This document shows, in pieces, positions 12,001 to 22,776 of a stretch of 64,000 nucleotides of DNA. The notes beneath the pieces were generated by a model that was not told the origin of the DNA, ran no database searches, and saw only the letters and a program-made list of their open reading frames with translations. Position 1 is the stretch's first letter; each line of letters opens with the position of its first letter. A program made the translations under genes and the position numbers. This DNA is from Blepharisma stoltei (Eukaryota > Ciliophora > Heterotrichea > Heterotrichida > Blepharismidae): assembly GCA_914767885.1 (NCBI GenBank), contig CAJZBQ010000011.1, positions 434,001 through 498,000 of the forward strand, in the 5' to 3' direction.

Positions 12001-12335
12001 CTGTAAAGCTTATTTGCTTTTTGTCGAAAATTTTGATACTCGCCGTCATCTTCTCCAAAAATTTCATTGATTTCTCTTTTGATTTTTTCTTCTTCTAGCT
12101 TTGAATATTTTATTTTTTCTTCAGAAACCCCTTCGAATTTCAGAACCTTTTCTTCTAATTCGCTAATTGTTTTCTCGAGTTTTGTTTTTTGTTCTTTAAA
12201 TAGGAATTTTTGATTTTTAAACTCATTTGAAATTTCTGAAAATAATGTTATAACATAATCATTTATAGCTTTTTTCGTGCTTTTTCGTATTATGGAAAAT
12301 CTATCTTTGAGGGGCAGTACTAGCTTCTTCTGCAT
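9073..12335 (-). CDS. Long coiled-coil protein, split by a retroelement
   Basis: The N-terminal exon 12335-11708 and C-terminal exon 10082-9073 join as RIEELEK-QFQELSQ, keeping the heptad pattern, once 10083-11707 is removed. The result is 545 residues. The first 210 residues are charged helices; then comes a long coiled coil (to about residue 330) rich in Lys/Glu; the last 200 are Ser/Asn-rich and disordered. A TGA (Trp) near the C-terminus extends the protein to TAG 9073. The start is the ATG at 12335. An upstream ATG with a possible 16-nt intron (MPKTIKNAEEA) is an alternative. It resembles ciliate cytoskeletal or basal-body coiled-coil proteins only in composition. Confidence 0.7.
10446..10498. 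repeat. Palindromic 53-nt insertion within one of two tandem copies
   Basis: The arms TATAGCAGTTGC and GCAACTGCTATA enclose a second inverted pair CCGATGA / TCATCG. A neighbouring copy of the same sequence at 10262-10300 (GATTGATCC...CAAATATAGTCTCTCTGC) lacks it. Filled and empty sites therefore sit side by side, with TATAG at the junction. Confidence 0.8.
10992..11309 (-). pseudogene. Remnant of a non-LTR reverse-transcriptase C-terminus
   Basis: On the minus strand it reads EGKFRLCNVKETEKYVFNEC followed by ELYAEIRRKARRRL. This resembles the C-terminal cysteine motif (CxxC-x7-H-x4-C) of non-LTR retrotransposon polymerases, with first Cys as Phe and His as Tyr. Nearby DNA shows no intact polymerase. 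Related text occurs at 24,650-25,020 on the opposite orientation. Confidence 0.45.
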
Positions 12336-12483
12336 TTTTTATTGTCTTAGGCATTTAAATAATCAATTAATTTAGTTTTAAAGCTTTTTAAACCAGCAAA
12401 ATCATTTAAGTCGTTAAGAGAAGACTAGTAGTTCTACCCTTAAAGTTAGATTTCCATAATAATACGGAAAAACACAAAAGAAG

Positions 12484-13023
12484 CTATATTTTTGAGCAAG
12501 CTTTAGCTGCTTCTGCAGACTGGAGCTTTATCAAAGGTACAATTTCGTTATAGCATTGAAACCAGCCATAAAATTCTTCGCTAAGGCTATCAAAATCCCT
12601 TTTCGATGCTATTTTTTGTGCTTTTTTAATTTCGTAATTTTCAATTCTTTCCATCATTTCTCATTTCGAATGCTTTCCAATAGCTTTTAAGGATGAGTTT
12701 ATAAGTACTTTTGATGATGGAGTATCGTTTGGAATTATGACGGATTTTGATACTAAGTCTGGAGAAGGAGAAGTTGGGGAATATGGCTCAAAACTCTTTT
12801 GGATATTGAAAAATTTGTGAGCGATACTTGGTTCTTTAGATATAAAGGCTTTATCGTTGAAATATGTGTAAAGATTTAGTTCAGATGTTTTATCATAAGG
12901 AGATACTCTTGACGGATTATCAGAAGTATCTCGTAGACGGTGAGAAATTGGAGGTAAAGACTTTTTAGTGCGGTGACTCCGACCATGAGTTTTTGAATCA
13001 ATTGATCCGTGTCGTTTGCTCAT
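12484..13023 (-). CDS. Hypothetical basic, Ser-rich protein, 179 aa
   Basis: ATG at 13023 (MSKRHGSIDSKTHGRSH), TAG at 12484. One TGA (Trp) joins IGKHSK to EMMERIENYEIKK. The first 100 residues are Ser/Pro/basic-rich and look disordered. The last 60 are helical, with DFDSLSEEFYGWFQCYNE. No family was recognised. The stretch 13032-13247 just upstream is also open but looks non-coding. Confidence 0.65.
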
Positions 13024-13493
13024 ATTTGGTATTAATTTATTGAAATAAATATAGTGAAGGGTGAAGAATAAAGATAAAGGGGTAAAGACCTTACAAGCAA
13101 TATTTGCTTGCAGGATATATGCAGCAGTTTATCATCCTTATTAGAAATAATCGAGCTAGAAGCTTGTTTGGGATTTTTTAGAGCCAAAAACATAAAAGGA
13201 AGATTAAAAAGCTTTATCTGATTCAATAAATTTGCTATTATCCGCATGCGATCTCTCCTAAATCTTACTACGCTCTAGATATAACATAAAAAATAATTAA
13301 AATACCTCAGTTTTTGATTATTTTGCTTTTTATTTATAAATACTTTAATGTTTAAACTCCCAATTTCAGCAGATGATAAAAAGCATTTGCCCTTCACTTC
13401 CCCAAATTTATCCATTAAAACCTTAAAAATTGTTTAACTTTTTGCTTTAAATGACTTAAGATTCATATTCAAGTCGAAGTCCATAATTAATCT

Positions 13494-13880
13494 ATGGCTG
13501 CAGTATCAAGAACATCATTATCAAAAGCTGAACATGATGAACTTTCTTGCGTTTTTGCAGCTTTAATTCTCCATGATGATGGATTAGAAATCACAGTACC
13601 AGTTATTTAGGCTGACAAACTATCTAAAATCCTCACAACATCTGGAAACCAAGTAGAAAAATATTGGCCTACTCTTTTTGCAAATGCTTTAAAGGGACAA
13701 GACCTTGCAAGACTCTTAAGCAACTTGGGAGCTGGTGGAAGCGCACCTGCTGGATCAGCTGCTCAAGCTGGAACTACAGCTGCTACAGAACAACCTAAAC
13801 AAGAGGAAAAGAAAGAAGAGCCTGCTGAAGAAGAAGTCGTAGAAGGAGCTATGGATCTTTTTGGAGGTGATGAATGGTAA
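13494..13880 (+). CDS. RPLP1: Acidic ribosomal stalk protein P1
   Basis: P1 forms the lateral stalk of the 60S subunit and recruits translation factors. The N-terminal helix domain reads LSCVFAALILHDDGLEIT, then ADKLSKILTTSG, VEKYWPTLFANALKG and LLSNLGAGG. An Ala/Glu-rich hinge and an acidic end MDLFGGDEW follow. A 15-nt intron (13596-13610) must be removed to fuse EIT to ADKL; otherwise the frame stops at TAG. The protein is 123 residues. The end differs from the usual GFGLFD. Confidence 0.93.
13596..13610 (+). other. 15-nt spliceosomal intron in RPLP1
   Basis: GTACCAGTTATTTAG. Removing it restores the P1 fold in frame. This length is diagnostic of heterotrichs. Confidence 0.95.
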
Positions 13881-14199
13881 TTTCATTAAATTGGACCTTT
13901 CATTTATAGTGCTTTTGATTAAAGTTAGGTTTTAGTGAATTTCTTATCAATTTTTTAATAGCTGCCTAGGATGTGAAGAAGAATCGTGATTTAGATAAGA
14001 TTCTGTGGTAATTTGCTAAAAAAAGGATTATTGTTGGAACATGTTTAAAATTTGCATAGATGCTTGGTTTCTTATATAGATATATTAGTAATTGTTAAGC
14101 ATTATAAGTTACATTTTCTTTATATTAGCAAAATTTTTACTTTAGCTTGGATAATCAATAGGCTAAGCTAATTTTCATTTTTTGTATCATACTTTAATA

Positions 14200-14713
14200 T
14201 ATATAATTAAAATATGTGCTTGAAGCTGGATGCTGGAGGCTATGCCCGGGCTGAAACGTCATATTTTAATTACATCGGCAAGGCTTTGTCAGCCATGAAA
14301 TGGACAGCTATACTAGGTCAGCAATTATAATTCGTTTAAGGCCTAGCCTTAGTCCATATTCAGGAGTTGGATTTTACTTCGAGGGAAAGGAGGATTTAGA
14401 GTTGGAAAGTGGATGCCCAGCAAATCGTTTTAAGCCTATCGAGCACCTCCATAGCGTGAAACTAGAGTTGCACTCTGGGTTACAAGTTTCCTTTTTGACG
14501 AGAGTTGGTCTTTTTTTTGGAATATCTGTGCAGGCAGCCTTGTCTGGTGTACGGCACGGTGACCATCTCACTCTACTCTCTATTAGAAGCGAGCCTCATT
14601 AGGAGAGGAGTTAACCCCTAGTGGGGTGGCGGTAGGGGCCCAACGAAGCAAGGTGGAGATAAATACCTGGATCGAGAATGGAAGTGAACTTCTCAATCTA
14701 ACTTAATTTTAAT
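14200..14713. mobile_element. Retroelement/SINE-like insertion, intergenic, 514 bp
   Basis: Flanked by GTATCATACTTTAATA (14184-14199) and GTATCATACCCTAATA (14714-14729), a 16-bp duplication with two differences. One end is ATTAAAATATGTGC and the other is TCAATCTAACTTAATTTT, like the insertion at 10083-11707. It is GC-richer than the flanks. There is no intact gene. Confidence 0.75.
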
Positions 14714-14844
14714 GTATCATACCCTAATAAGGATGAATACGTATGCTATTTTTTGCTACTCATATCCTTTAAGATCAAGCAAAACCAGTACTTTTTAGAA
14801 AAAATACCCTCTTTAAGAGTAAGTGAAAAGATTCCATATATAAT

Positions 14845-14990
14845 TTTTTTTGTATAAAATATCTTTATGTGATTTTTTAATGAAATATGCTCCTAATTCT
14901 ATTAATTTAGACAGCTTGCATTTGTAAACATAAATTTTATAAAATTAATTAAATTTTCTATATCACAATTTTTTTTTTTTGAAATCTAAA
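14845..14990 (-). mobile_element. MITE family A, decayed body fragment
   Basis: CTAATTCTATTAATTTAGAC...GCATTTGTAAACATAAATTTTATAAAATTAATT matches the reversed family A body. The termini are lost. Confidence 0.5.
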
Positions 14991-15161
14991 AACACTTTGG
15001 TCTTAAAGAGGAAAGGATTTAGCATATTCTTTTTCTAATATTACTTAACTTTCAACGCTGAGTCTCTATAAGTATACATTCTTAATGAACTAAGTCTTCA
15101 TTCATATTTCATTTCTCTTTACCGAATTTCTTTTACAGTTCCTTAAAATTCATATATAATA

Positions 15162-17486
15162 ATGAAAAAACTAATATTTTTCGTCTCTGCTTCAGCAGCA
15201 ATAATACCCTTTTTTTACGATAACTCAAGTCCCAAAACACCAAGACAACTGAACGGCCTGCCAGACAGCTCATTTTCTACAGACGAAATACGCAATGGTG
15301 GTGAGCTTCTTTATATAGTCGGCATCTTCTATACCTTATTTGGAATCCGAGAAGTCTGCTCTAGCTATTTTATGCCCATTATTGACTACATTGTAAATAA
15401 ATACTCTATTTCCCCTGATGTCGCTGGTGCAACTTTGATGGCCTTAGGGAACTCTGCCCCTGAAATCTTTATCTGTTTCATGAGTACGTTTATTACGAAT
15501 GGTACAATCGGATTTTCAACTATTATAGGCTCTGGAGCATTCAATGCAATACTTCTAGTCGGAATCTGCGCTATGAGTGCAAAATCAGTTTTCGAGCTCC
15601 AGTGGTGACAAGTGGTGAGGGATTTTATGTTTAATATCGTCTTATTAAGTCTTTTGTTGTTATTCTGAAGCAACTTGTTTATTGACTGATATGAGGGGAT
15701 AGTGCTTATTCTTGTGTATTTACTTTATGCGTACTTTATGAAGTATAATGGGCCGATTGAGAGATTTGTAAAAAAAAATTTATATATAAATAAAATGGCA
15801 TTCGGTTCGAGAGAAATTAGCTCTGCTAATTTTCTCTCCCTCATGGAATTTTATTTATAGGGTTAGGTTTTCACTCGAGAACTTCTGGACAGCAATAGAA
15901 GTTTAACTCTGGGGATAACCAGAGGAACCACTCCTCAGTCCACTCAAGATTTCGGGCTTTTACCTCTCAGCACATCCCCACGGGAGGATGACCCTTAGGC
16001 GGCGGAAAACGCGCAGGAGCTGAGTCGAGTGACAAGGGCGACGGCAACGCGCCGGGTGAGATGTGCAGCAAGGCTGGTGAAGCAGGAGTTGATAGAAGGC
16101 TTGGATGGGGCTGACCCGTGCCAAGATGGCTCGCTTACGTCACTAGTTTTTGCCATAGGCCCTTTTGGGCTGCGGCACTAGACACCTTAAACACCAGATA
16201 ATTAAGTAAGTAAGTAAGTAAAAAAAAATTTAAATTTGCCGTATGAAGGAGATGAAGTTGACTTTAAGCCGCTTCCTGAAAAAGCGTTTATAGTGAGAAG
16301 GGATTCAGTTTCTGACCTTGAAGCGTATATATAGCTCCTGATTCATTTTTGAGTCATCAAAAAGGCTTTCGGCCAAAATTGTCGATTTCAAAAAAAAAGC
16401 AACTGCCAGATTGGCAAACCAAATCATTTTAGCAATCTTTTAAACCTCCAGTTAACAGAAATCTCTGTGCAAAAACTCAAAATTATGCTTAAATGCTCTA
16501 AAACTCTATAAGGATGCTTAACCTATACCTCAAGAGCTCAATTTCAATAGAGGAATCCTAGCAAAAATGAAAAAAAATGCCGAGCTTCAAATAGTCAAAA
16601 ATGACTCAGCAGAAAACACAGAAATTAGAACTAGATTTAAATATAGTGTCTATTTGATTTTAAGAGCCATCGAAGAGAAGAAAAAATGCTCAAAACGGTT
16701 AAGAGAGCAAAGAGGGTTGATATATCCTTACAAACACGAAGTTTTTAATAGAGAAGAAAGTATGGAAGGAATGGCAAAAATTAGAAAGCTACAAACGATT
16801 GAAGAGAAAAAAGAAATTTTTTCTGAAGTCAGAGCTTCACGATCATTATTAAAGAGAGTTTTGATATGACTGATGTTGCCACTTAAACTTTGCCTTAGAT
16901 TATCTATTCCAAACATAAGCAATCATCCAAAGCTGTGGCTTATTTCTATGATGATGTCGCTAACTTGGATTGGAGGTCTTAGTTTTTTACTAGTTTGATG
17001 GACAACTGATGTAGGAGTTGCTCTTGGGATTCCCGAAAGTGTGCTTGGGATTATTATACCTATTTAAAAGGATTATTTTTTAAAAAAAAAAATTCTAGAG
17101 ATTATATATGATAGGGTTTCATCATTATATTTTGGTATATTTTAGCAATGGGAGTATCAATACCAGATCTCTTGAACTCTCTCAAAGTCACTATAGAGGG
17201 TCATGGAGATATGGCACTATCTGGATGTATAGGGTCTAACATCCTAAACATAGGGATAGGAATAGGAGTTCCATGCTTCTTCGAAGCTGTGATAAATGAA
17301 CCTATTAATATCCCAGTTGATTTATACATGGCTGAATACCTCATGATGAGCATATTTGGGACTTCTTATATATTTCTAGCCGGCTTCAAATTTCAATTAT
17401 CACAGCACTTTGGAATTGTAATGTTCTTTTTTTATGCTACTTTCTTGACCTTATTTCTAGTGTTTGAATTTTTGAAAATACATTAA
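15162..17486 (+). CDS. K-dependent Na/Ca exchanger (SLC24/NCKX type)
   Basis: A membrane antiporter that exports Ca. A signal-like N-terminus (MKKLIFFVSASAA) is followed by the alpha-1 repeat ISPDVAGATLMALGNSAPEI and by IIGSGAFNAILLVGI. The alpha-2 repeat reads GIPESVLGIII-LAMGVSIPDL, then HGDMALSGCIGSNILNIGIG. The gene is interrupted by a 450-nt SINE-like insertion and two short TA-bounded IESs. Their removal gives 520 residues in one frame. Five or more TGA codons are Trp, for example in LQWWQVVRD and LVWWTTDVG. The cytosolic loop is short for the family. Confidence 0.9.
15783..16232. mobile_element. SINE-like insertion in the NCKX gene
   Basis: A 15-bp duplication GTAAAAAAAAATTTA is at 15768-15782 and 16218-16232. 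One end is TAAATAAAATGGCATTCGG and the other is (AAGT)n before the repeat. Removing 450 nt joins RFVKKNL to NLPYEGDEVDF in frame. Confidence 0.85.
16330..16558 (+). other. IES in NCKX, 229 nt, TA-bounded
   Basis: TA repeats are at 16330-16331 and 16559-16560. Removal joins SDLEAYI to AKMKKNAELQ. The left end is TATAGCTCCTGATT. Confidence 0.75.
17055..17137 (+). other. IES in NCKX, 83 nt, TA-bounded with TATACC ends
   Basis: TA repeats are at 17055-17056 and 17138-17139. It starts TATACCTATT and its other end read inward starts TATACCAAAA. Removal rebuilds the conserved alpha-2 motif GIIILAMGVSIPDL. Confidence 0.88.
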
Positions 17487-18387
17487 GTTTTAATCAGAAT
17501 TGTTAAAATAATTTTAAATTGGGTTAGAATAAGCCAGAAAATCTATTAATATAATTTATTATTAAAAATATTTTTACGATTTTTATAGTGTTTATAAAGA
17601 GATATTGTATTTTTCAATGTGAAAGTGAGGGTATTAAATGAAGATGGTTGCAGTATAGAAATGGCATCCATATTATTATATGATCGTAAATATGAAACTT
17701 CCCAAAATGTAACAGTTTGTTTCATAATAATCCAAATATTTATTCTTATCAGACCAGCTTACTCCCCCCCATCCGTGAGTGAACAAAACCATTAGAAAAA
17801 TCGCTATTTTTTGCCCAAAAACCCACCCTCCGTGAGTGAACAAAAATGTTTTTAATAGAAAAAATTTTTATTGAAAAAAATTTAGATATATAAATGATAA
17901 TTATTATAATGAAATCTAGAGCTAATTCTGTTTAATTTTAAACGAATTGCTTTTTAAAACATAAATTTTATAAATTAAATTAATATTTGCTTTCAAATTT
18001 TTGCGAATTAGGATTTTTTTTAAATTTCGAAAAAATATTTTTTTTATAAAATTATATATAAATTTTTTAAAAAAAAAAATTAATGAGTGAACAAAATTTT
18101 TTTGTTCACTCACGGAGGGGGGGGGAGTTAGCACTTTTCAAGAGGATTAAATAATAATTAATTTTAATGTTAAATTAAATATACCAATCTAAAATCTTAG
18201 ATATTTAAATTAGCTCAAAGGAAAATAATTTTAATATATAAATTAACTGTCTTAGGACGTTTGAATCAAATCACCCAAATGCCGAATCATTCAAAATTAT
18301 AGTAGTTTTTTATTTTAAAAAAATAAAAATTTCTGAGCCGTTTCATTGATATCTTCGGTATCTCGGTATGATATAATTCAAGTAAAT
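17487..18387. other. Intergenic with a full MITE
   Basis: Apart from the family A copy at 17759-18127, only AT-rich sequence is seen. No gene. Confidence 0.6.
17759..18127 (-). mobile_element. MITE family A, near-complete, intergenic
   Basis: TTA repeats are at 17759-17761 and 18128-18130. The doubled end comes first and the hairpin end (TGAGTGAACAAAATTTTTTT) last, so it is reversed relative to the copy at 43943. Confidence 0.9.
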
Positions 18388-21300
18388 ATGAATACTAAAA
18401 AATCCTTACTCCCCCCCTCCGTGAGTGAATAAAAAAAATTTGTTCACTCACGAAAATTTAAAAAAAATCCTAATATGAAAATTAGCTAGAGATTTCATTA
18501 TATTAATTATCACTTATATATCAATTTTTTTTCATAAAATATTTTTCTATTAAAAAAATGTTTGTTCACTCACGGAAGGTGGGTTTTTGAGAAAAAAATA
18601 GGGATTTTTCTAATGGTTTTGTTTACTCACGGAGGGGGAGTTAGCTCGTGGATTACCTACAAATAAACCTTATAGATCTACATCAACAGAACTTACCACC
18701 TTTCCAGATATTGATAAAAACCGATTTTCAACACCTTTTCTTACCAGGAACTTGACACACAAAAAGCTATCCTTGTGCAGTAATAAATTAAACACTCAAA
18801 CAGTCGCCAAATTCAGCCATTTAGCCCAGCAGGTATTAAATAGCACTCCACAAACACCAAAAGAATACTACCAGATCCTGAAGCCATCTTCAATTTCAAG
18901 ATTTTCATGTGGAAAAGTTTTGGCTTATGCAGGAAATACAAATAAAGGACTGATTAGAAAAAAAAATGAAGACCGGATCATGATTATTTCAAGTGTAAAT
19001 AAGCCTCATAATAAGGTTTTTGAAGACAACTGGCCAAATTGCTCCTATTTTGGTCTTTTTGATGGCCATGGAGGAAATGGCTGCTCGAATTTTTTACGTG
19101 ATAATCTTCATCAATTCATCATAGAAAGCCATCATTTTCCGCTTGCCCCGCATAAAGCTATAAATGAAGCTTTAGCAAGAGCTGAAAGCGAATTTATGAA
19201 AATTTCTATAGGACATTGCACTATTTAGGGATCGGGGTTCCTTACGAGGAATGATGATTTCTCCACTTGTGGAACGCAATCCATAATCAGTGAAATGCGC
19301 TATAAAGAAACAAATGATAAATCTGGATCATGCGCTGTCATTGCTCTAATTGTCGGGCAGTTTTGCTTTATTGCAAATGTTGGTGATTCAAGAGCGCTAA
19401 TGAGCGGAATGTCAGGAAAGCATGTTTATTCTCTTACTACAGACCTGAATTCTTAGTTAAGATTATTTTGAAGCTCTCGTGATACCTAAGGCATTTAACT
19501 AATTAAATTGAATAAGATCTGGCTAGCCTTTATCCTTTTTTATATGGAAATAGAATAACAGTTGCCAGTAGATTATTTAATTCTTTGTAATTATATATTT
19601 CTTCATTCTTGCTTCGCTCAGCTACTACTACCGTCTCTCTCGAATGCCAATCCTCTCACTCCCCCTCCCCCTCCCTTTATATTGGAAACAAAATATAGGT
19701 AAAATTTCCACTTTTTTGGTCAATTAACCCCCCCTAAATTGGAACAAAATTTAATTTTATAATAAAAAATTATATATAATTTTTATCTAAAAAGTTTTGA
19801 TATAAGTTAAATGTTTCTTAACTAAAATTAAAAATTTAGTTATGTCTTGCTCTTGTTCAAAGATTAGATTAGATTAGAAATATGTTATAGCGGGTCTTAA
19901 GGGATTATTTCAGCCCCTCGCCGTCCCACGGATAGCTTCGCAGCGACGCTAAGCGCTATCCTCACACCACCTTTTTCCCTTTCTGACGTCACCAAAAAAT
20001 GGTGACGTCGAAGGTCTTCGGGGAAGCCACCCCATCCGGTCAGGGTCTCCGAATCTCAGCAGAAAACTCCTTTAACCTCTGACAGGGCTCAGAGTATAGG
20101 GGAATCGCTTTCTGCCTTCTCCATGACCTGTCAGAACCGTGTCACAGGTTCGATAATGCTCTCATGGAGTGGTATCGGGACTTTGTGCCAGTAGGGTTAA
20201 CTCGTAGGTAAGGAAAAAAGGACAAGGGTCAGCCCCAAGTCAAAAAACCCCACCCGGAGAACTATCGCCATGTGGCTCGCCTTTCCTGGGCCTGGATCAA
20301 CTCACAGGTCACCAGGAGTCCACGTCAGATCACGCCATTTTAATAATTCTCTTGTTTAAAGAAGAAAGTATAAATAGCATCTTATTTAAATAAATTTATT
20401 ATCCTTAATTGCTAAATTTTAAAAAAAAATTAATTTTTTTTAAAAATTTTTCATTATTTTTTTTGATAAAAATTATACTTTTTTATTTGGATAGTTTTGA
20501 TATAAATTTCAATAGGAATTCTTTATAAAATTTCAAAATTTAGTTATTTCTTACTTTATTTTAAAGAATAGAGTATAAATAGCATCTTATTTAAACAAAA
20601 AATTAGCACTTTGATGATAAATTTCTAAATTTTTTTTTTTAATTTTTTCTTATCAATAAAAAATATATTTTGTGCAAATAATTTTGATGCCAATTAATAG
20701 TGGCGTATTAACTAATAATGAAAATTTAGTTATATCTTGCTTTGTTTTAAAGGATAAAGAGTAAATAGCCTTTCATTAAACAAATTTATTAATCTAACCT
20801 GATAAGTTTTTGATTTTTTTTTTAATAATTTTTATTTTTTATAAAAAATTTGATATTTTTTTTTAAAAAAAAAAATGAACCCCCCTTTAAATTGGAACAA
20901 AATTTTTAGTTCCAATTTAAAGGGGGGGGAGTCAGTATATGAGTTGCAATGCCGTGATTCAAACAAGGCGGTCCTTTCAGAAAATTCTAAATAATGAATT
21001 TTCTGGTCAGACTGCTGATTAAAATGGAATCTAATAGCCGAGATGCTATCCCTGATATAAATTGAGAATTACCCGATATTCCATGCTAACATTTTGGCTT
21101 TGCTGGATATCTCTTTCCGAGCTCCGAGATTTTCACCTTCCCTTCCTGTAAAACCTTTACTTGGATGTGAGCTGCGGTCGGCTATATCAGAAATTGATTT
21201 CACCAACCCAAGTAAAACCTGGCCGAATACACATTCCTGAACGCTATTCTCGCTTCCAAAAGGTTTCTGGGTTGTGTACTTTCAGGTATAAAGAGGCTAG

Positions 21301-22129
21301 GTTGTTTCACCACACCATTATAATGTATATCCCCTTACTACAGACCATAAGCCAGCTGAACCTCAAGAGCAAGCCAGAATTTTTCAAGCTGGAGGCTTAG
21401 TTTACTCGACAACTGCATTAAATAAGTCAAAAATTTACCGTGTTTTGCCTGGTAGACTTTCAGTAAGCCGAACTATTGGAGATATCGAAGCAAAAAACTT
21501 CGAGATGGGTGGAAACCCTGGTGTTGTAATTTCAACGCCTGAAATTAGAAAATTTGAGATAAAGCCTGAGTATGATTTTATTATGCTTGGAAGTGATGGC
21601 ATTTTTGACACATTGACAAATAGAGATGTCGTTGACAAAGCATGGGAAAGCATCGATGGCTTAAATGATGAAAATGTTCCCAGTAAATGTGCTAGAGCTG
21701 CTGAAGGAATTATCCTTGAGAGTTTTAAAAGACAAACAAGAGACAATGTCTCTACTGTTATTATTGCTCTTATTCTCTCCACCTTTGAGCGACCAAAACA
21801 ATTTATTCCGTTAATTTTTTTATTTATAAATAAATTATGAAAGTAAAGTTTTTTTTCAAATCTAAAAAAACTAATTCGCAAAAATTGGAAAGCATTAATT
21901 ATAATATTCATGTTTTAAAATGCAAGTTACTTTAAATTCAAATAAACTAGAATTAACTAGCTATTTCATTATAATTAAGATTAAGATTAAGATTACGCTG
22001 GGTATTTATTTCATTATAATAATTATCACTTTAATATTAAAATATTTTATTTTAAAAATTTTTTTGGGGATTTTTTTCAATGGTTTTACTTCCTCCCGAA
22101 GGAGGGTTAGGAATTTAAACAAAAGTTAA
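18388..22129 (+). CDS. PP2C-type Ser/Thr phosphatase, paralog A
   Basis: A metal-dependent phosphatase. Motifs include NKGLIRKKNEDR, YFGLFDGHGGNGC (metal-binding Asp-Gly-His-Gly-Gly), GDSRALMSG, LSVSRTIGD and FIMLGSDGIFD. The gene is broken by four insertions: a MITE after MNTKKS, a 96-nt IES, a 1.9-kb composite retro/MITE block, and a MITE near the stop. Removing all four gives 390 residues ending ALRNLNKS. This is exactly the length of the tandem paralog at 22777-25539, which has unlike insertions. The upstream ATG at 18388 was chosen because MNTKKSLARGL aligns with MKSKKLLAAGT of the paralog. Confidence 0.88.
18406..18640 (+). mobile_element. IES: short MITE family A copy after codon 6 of PP2C-A
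   Basis: TTA repeats are at 18406-18408 and 18641-18643. Most of the left half of the body is deleted. Removal gives MNTKKS-LARGLP, matching the uninterrupted paralog. Confidence 0.88.
19207..19302 (+). other. IES in PP2C-A, 96 nt, TA-bounded with inverted ends
   Basis: TA repeats are at 19207-19208 and 19303-19304. It begins TATAGGACATTGCACTATTT; the other end read inward is TATAGCGCATTTCACTGATT. Removal gives MKISKETNDKSGSCA, identical to the uninterrupted paralog at this point. Confidence 0.92.
19656..20931 (-). mobile_element. MITE family B, long form with internal repeats
   Basis: TCA repeats are at 19656-19658 and 20932-20934. The ends are CTCCCCC... and TTCCAATTTAAAGGGGGGGGAG. The interior carries repeats of roughly 180-200 bp marked by TTAGTTATNTCTTGCT. 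A SINE sits inside. Confidence 0.8.
19863..20348. mobile_element. SINE-like element, 486 bp, nested in MITE B
   Basis: Duplication CTCTTGTTCAAAG (19850-19862) against CTCTTGTTTAAAG (20349-20361). One end is (ATTAG)n, the other is ATGGCGTGATCTGACGTGG read inward, after AAA. It is similar over its ends to 40901-41387, which is 487 bp. Confidence 0.82.
21771..22107 (+). mobile_element. IES: MITE family A near the stop of PP2C-A
   Basis: TA repeats are at 21771-21772 and 22108-22109. The left hairpin TTTGAGCGACCAAAAC runs into the family body and a doubled right end. Removal ends the protein as IIALRNLNKS. The paralog has a family B element at the same nucleotide. Confidence 0.85.
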
Positions 22130-22776
22130 TTGTAAAATAATACTATAACTATAAGAGCTTTATATATATTAAGAAATGGTAATTTCCTTTACCTAACCCA
22201 ATGAAGGGAATTCCTGATTTTTTGAGGGTTAGACAAAACAAAGAGCCATTACTGGCACTGGTGACTGAAATAGAGTCATGCATGGGCTGGAGGTCAAGGA
22301 AGCTCTAATGGTCGAACAGCTGTCAAATCATTGCTCGGAGGTCGCTCTCATATCTAGGGCTACAAGAAAGATCAGGATTGAAGTAAAAGAAGAGCAATCT
22401 TATCACTAAAAACTCCAACCAATATTTTCGTATTTGAAATGCTACCAATCTTAGCGGCTAAAATAAATGGCATAGCTTATAATAAATGAACCCAAGCAAG
22501 AATTAACATTTTCGATCAATAATCTTTTAAATAGCGAGCTCTTTATTAAATAATGATAAGCTCAATATTCGCCTTTCCATTTGGATAGCATAAAATACTT
22601 TTAGGCATCTATCTTAATTTTGAGGTCAAATTTTCTTACCACAAAGCAGTTCCCATAATAAGACTGAACATAAAATCACTAATTATATATTACTTAGCGA
22701 AGGCAAATCAATCAAATTTAAAAATCTGTCAGGTTTATTTTTCTCCTTGCTTAAAAATGAAACAATTTACTTATTA
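22130..22776. other. Spacer between PP2C paralogs, with a retroelement fragment
   Basis: About 22,190-22,370 is GC-richer and shares GCTCGGAGGTCGCTCT with the element at 31630-31857, so it is a SINE-like fragment. No gene was found in the rest. Confidence 0.5.

Larger units (their letters stand above)
19446..21346. mobile_element. Composite insertion in PP2C-A, 1.9 kb
   Basis: Flanked by a perfect 13-bp duplication CTTACTACAGACC (19433-19445, 21334-21346). Inside are a MITE family B copy with its own TCA repeats, a SINE with its own duplication nested in that MITE, and a decayed retroelement segment (20,935-21,333). Removal restores LTTDHKPAEPQEQ. Confidence 0.85.

Noticed and set aside
13032-13247. 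Minus-strand open frame of 71 codons upstream of the 12484-13023 gene
   Set aside because: Hydrophobic, AT-driven composition, no intron that joins it to the next gene, and no recognisable domain.
19860-19880. Telomere-like or microsatellite repeat (ATTAG)n
   Set aside because: It is the short-repeat end of a SINE-like element with a clear target duplication outside it.
15800-20170. tRNA-like B box (GGTTCGA) at about 15,805 and 20,148
   Set aside because: No cloverleaf or A box at the right distance was found; kept only as a possible hint for SINE promoters.
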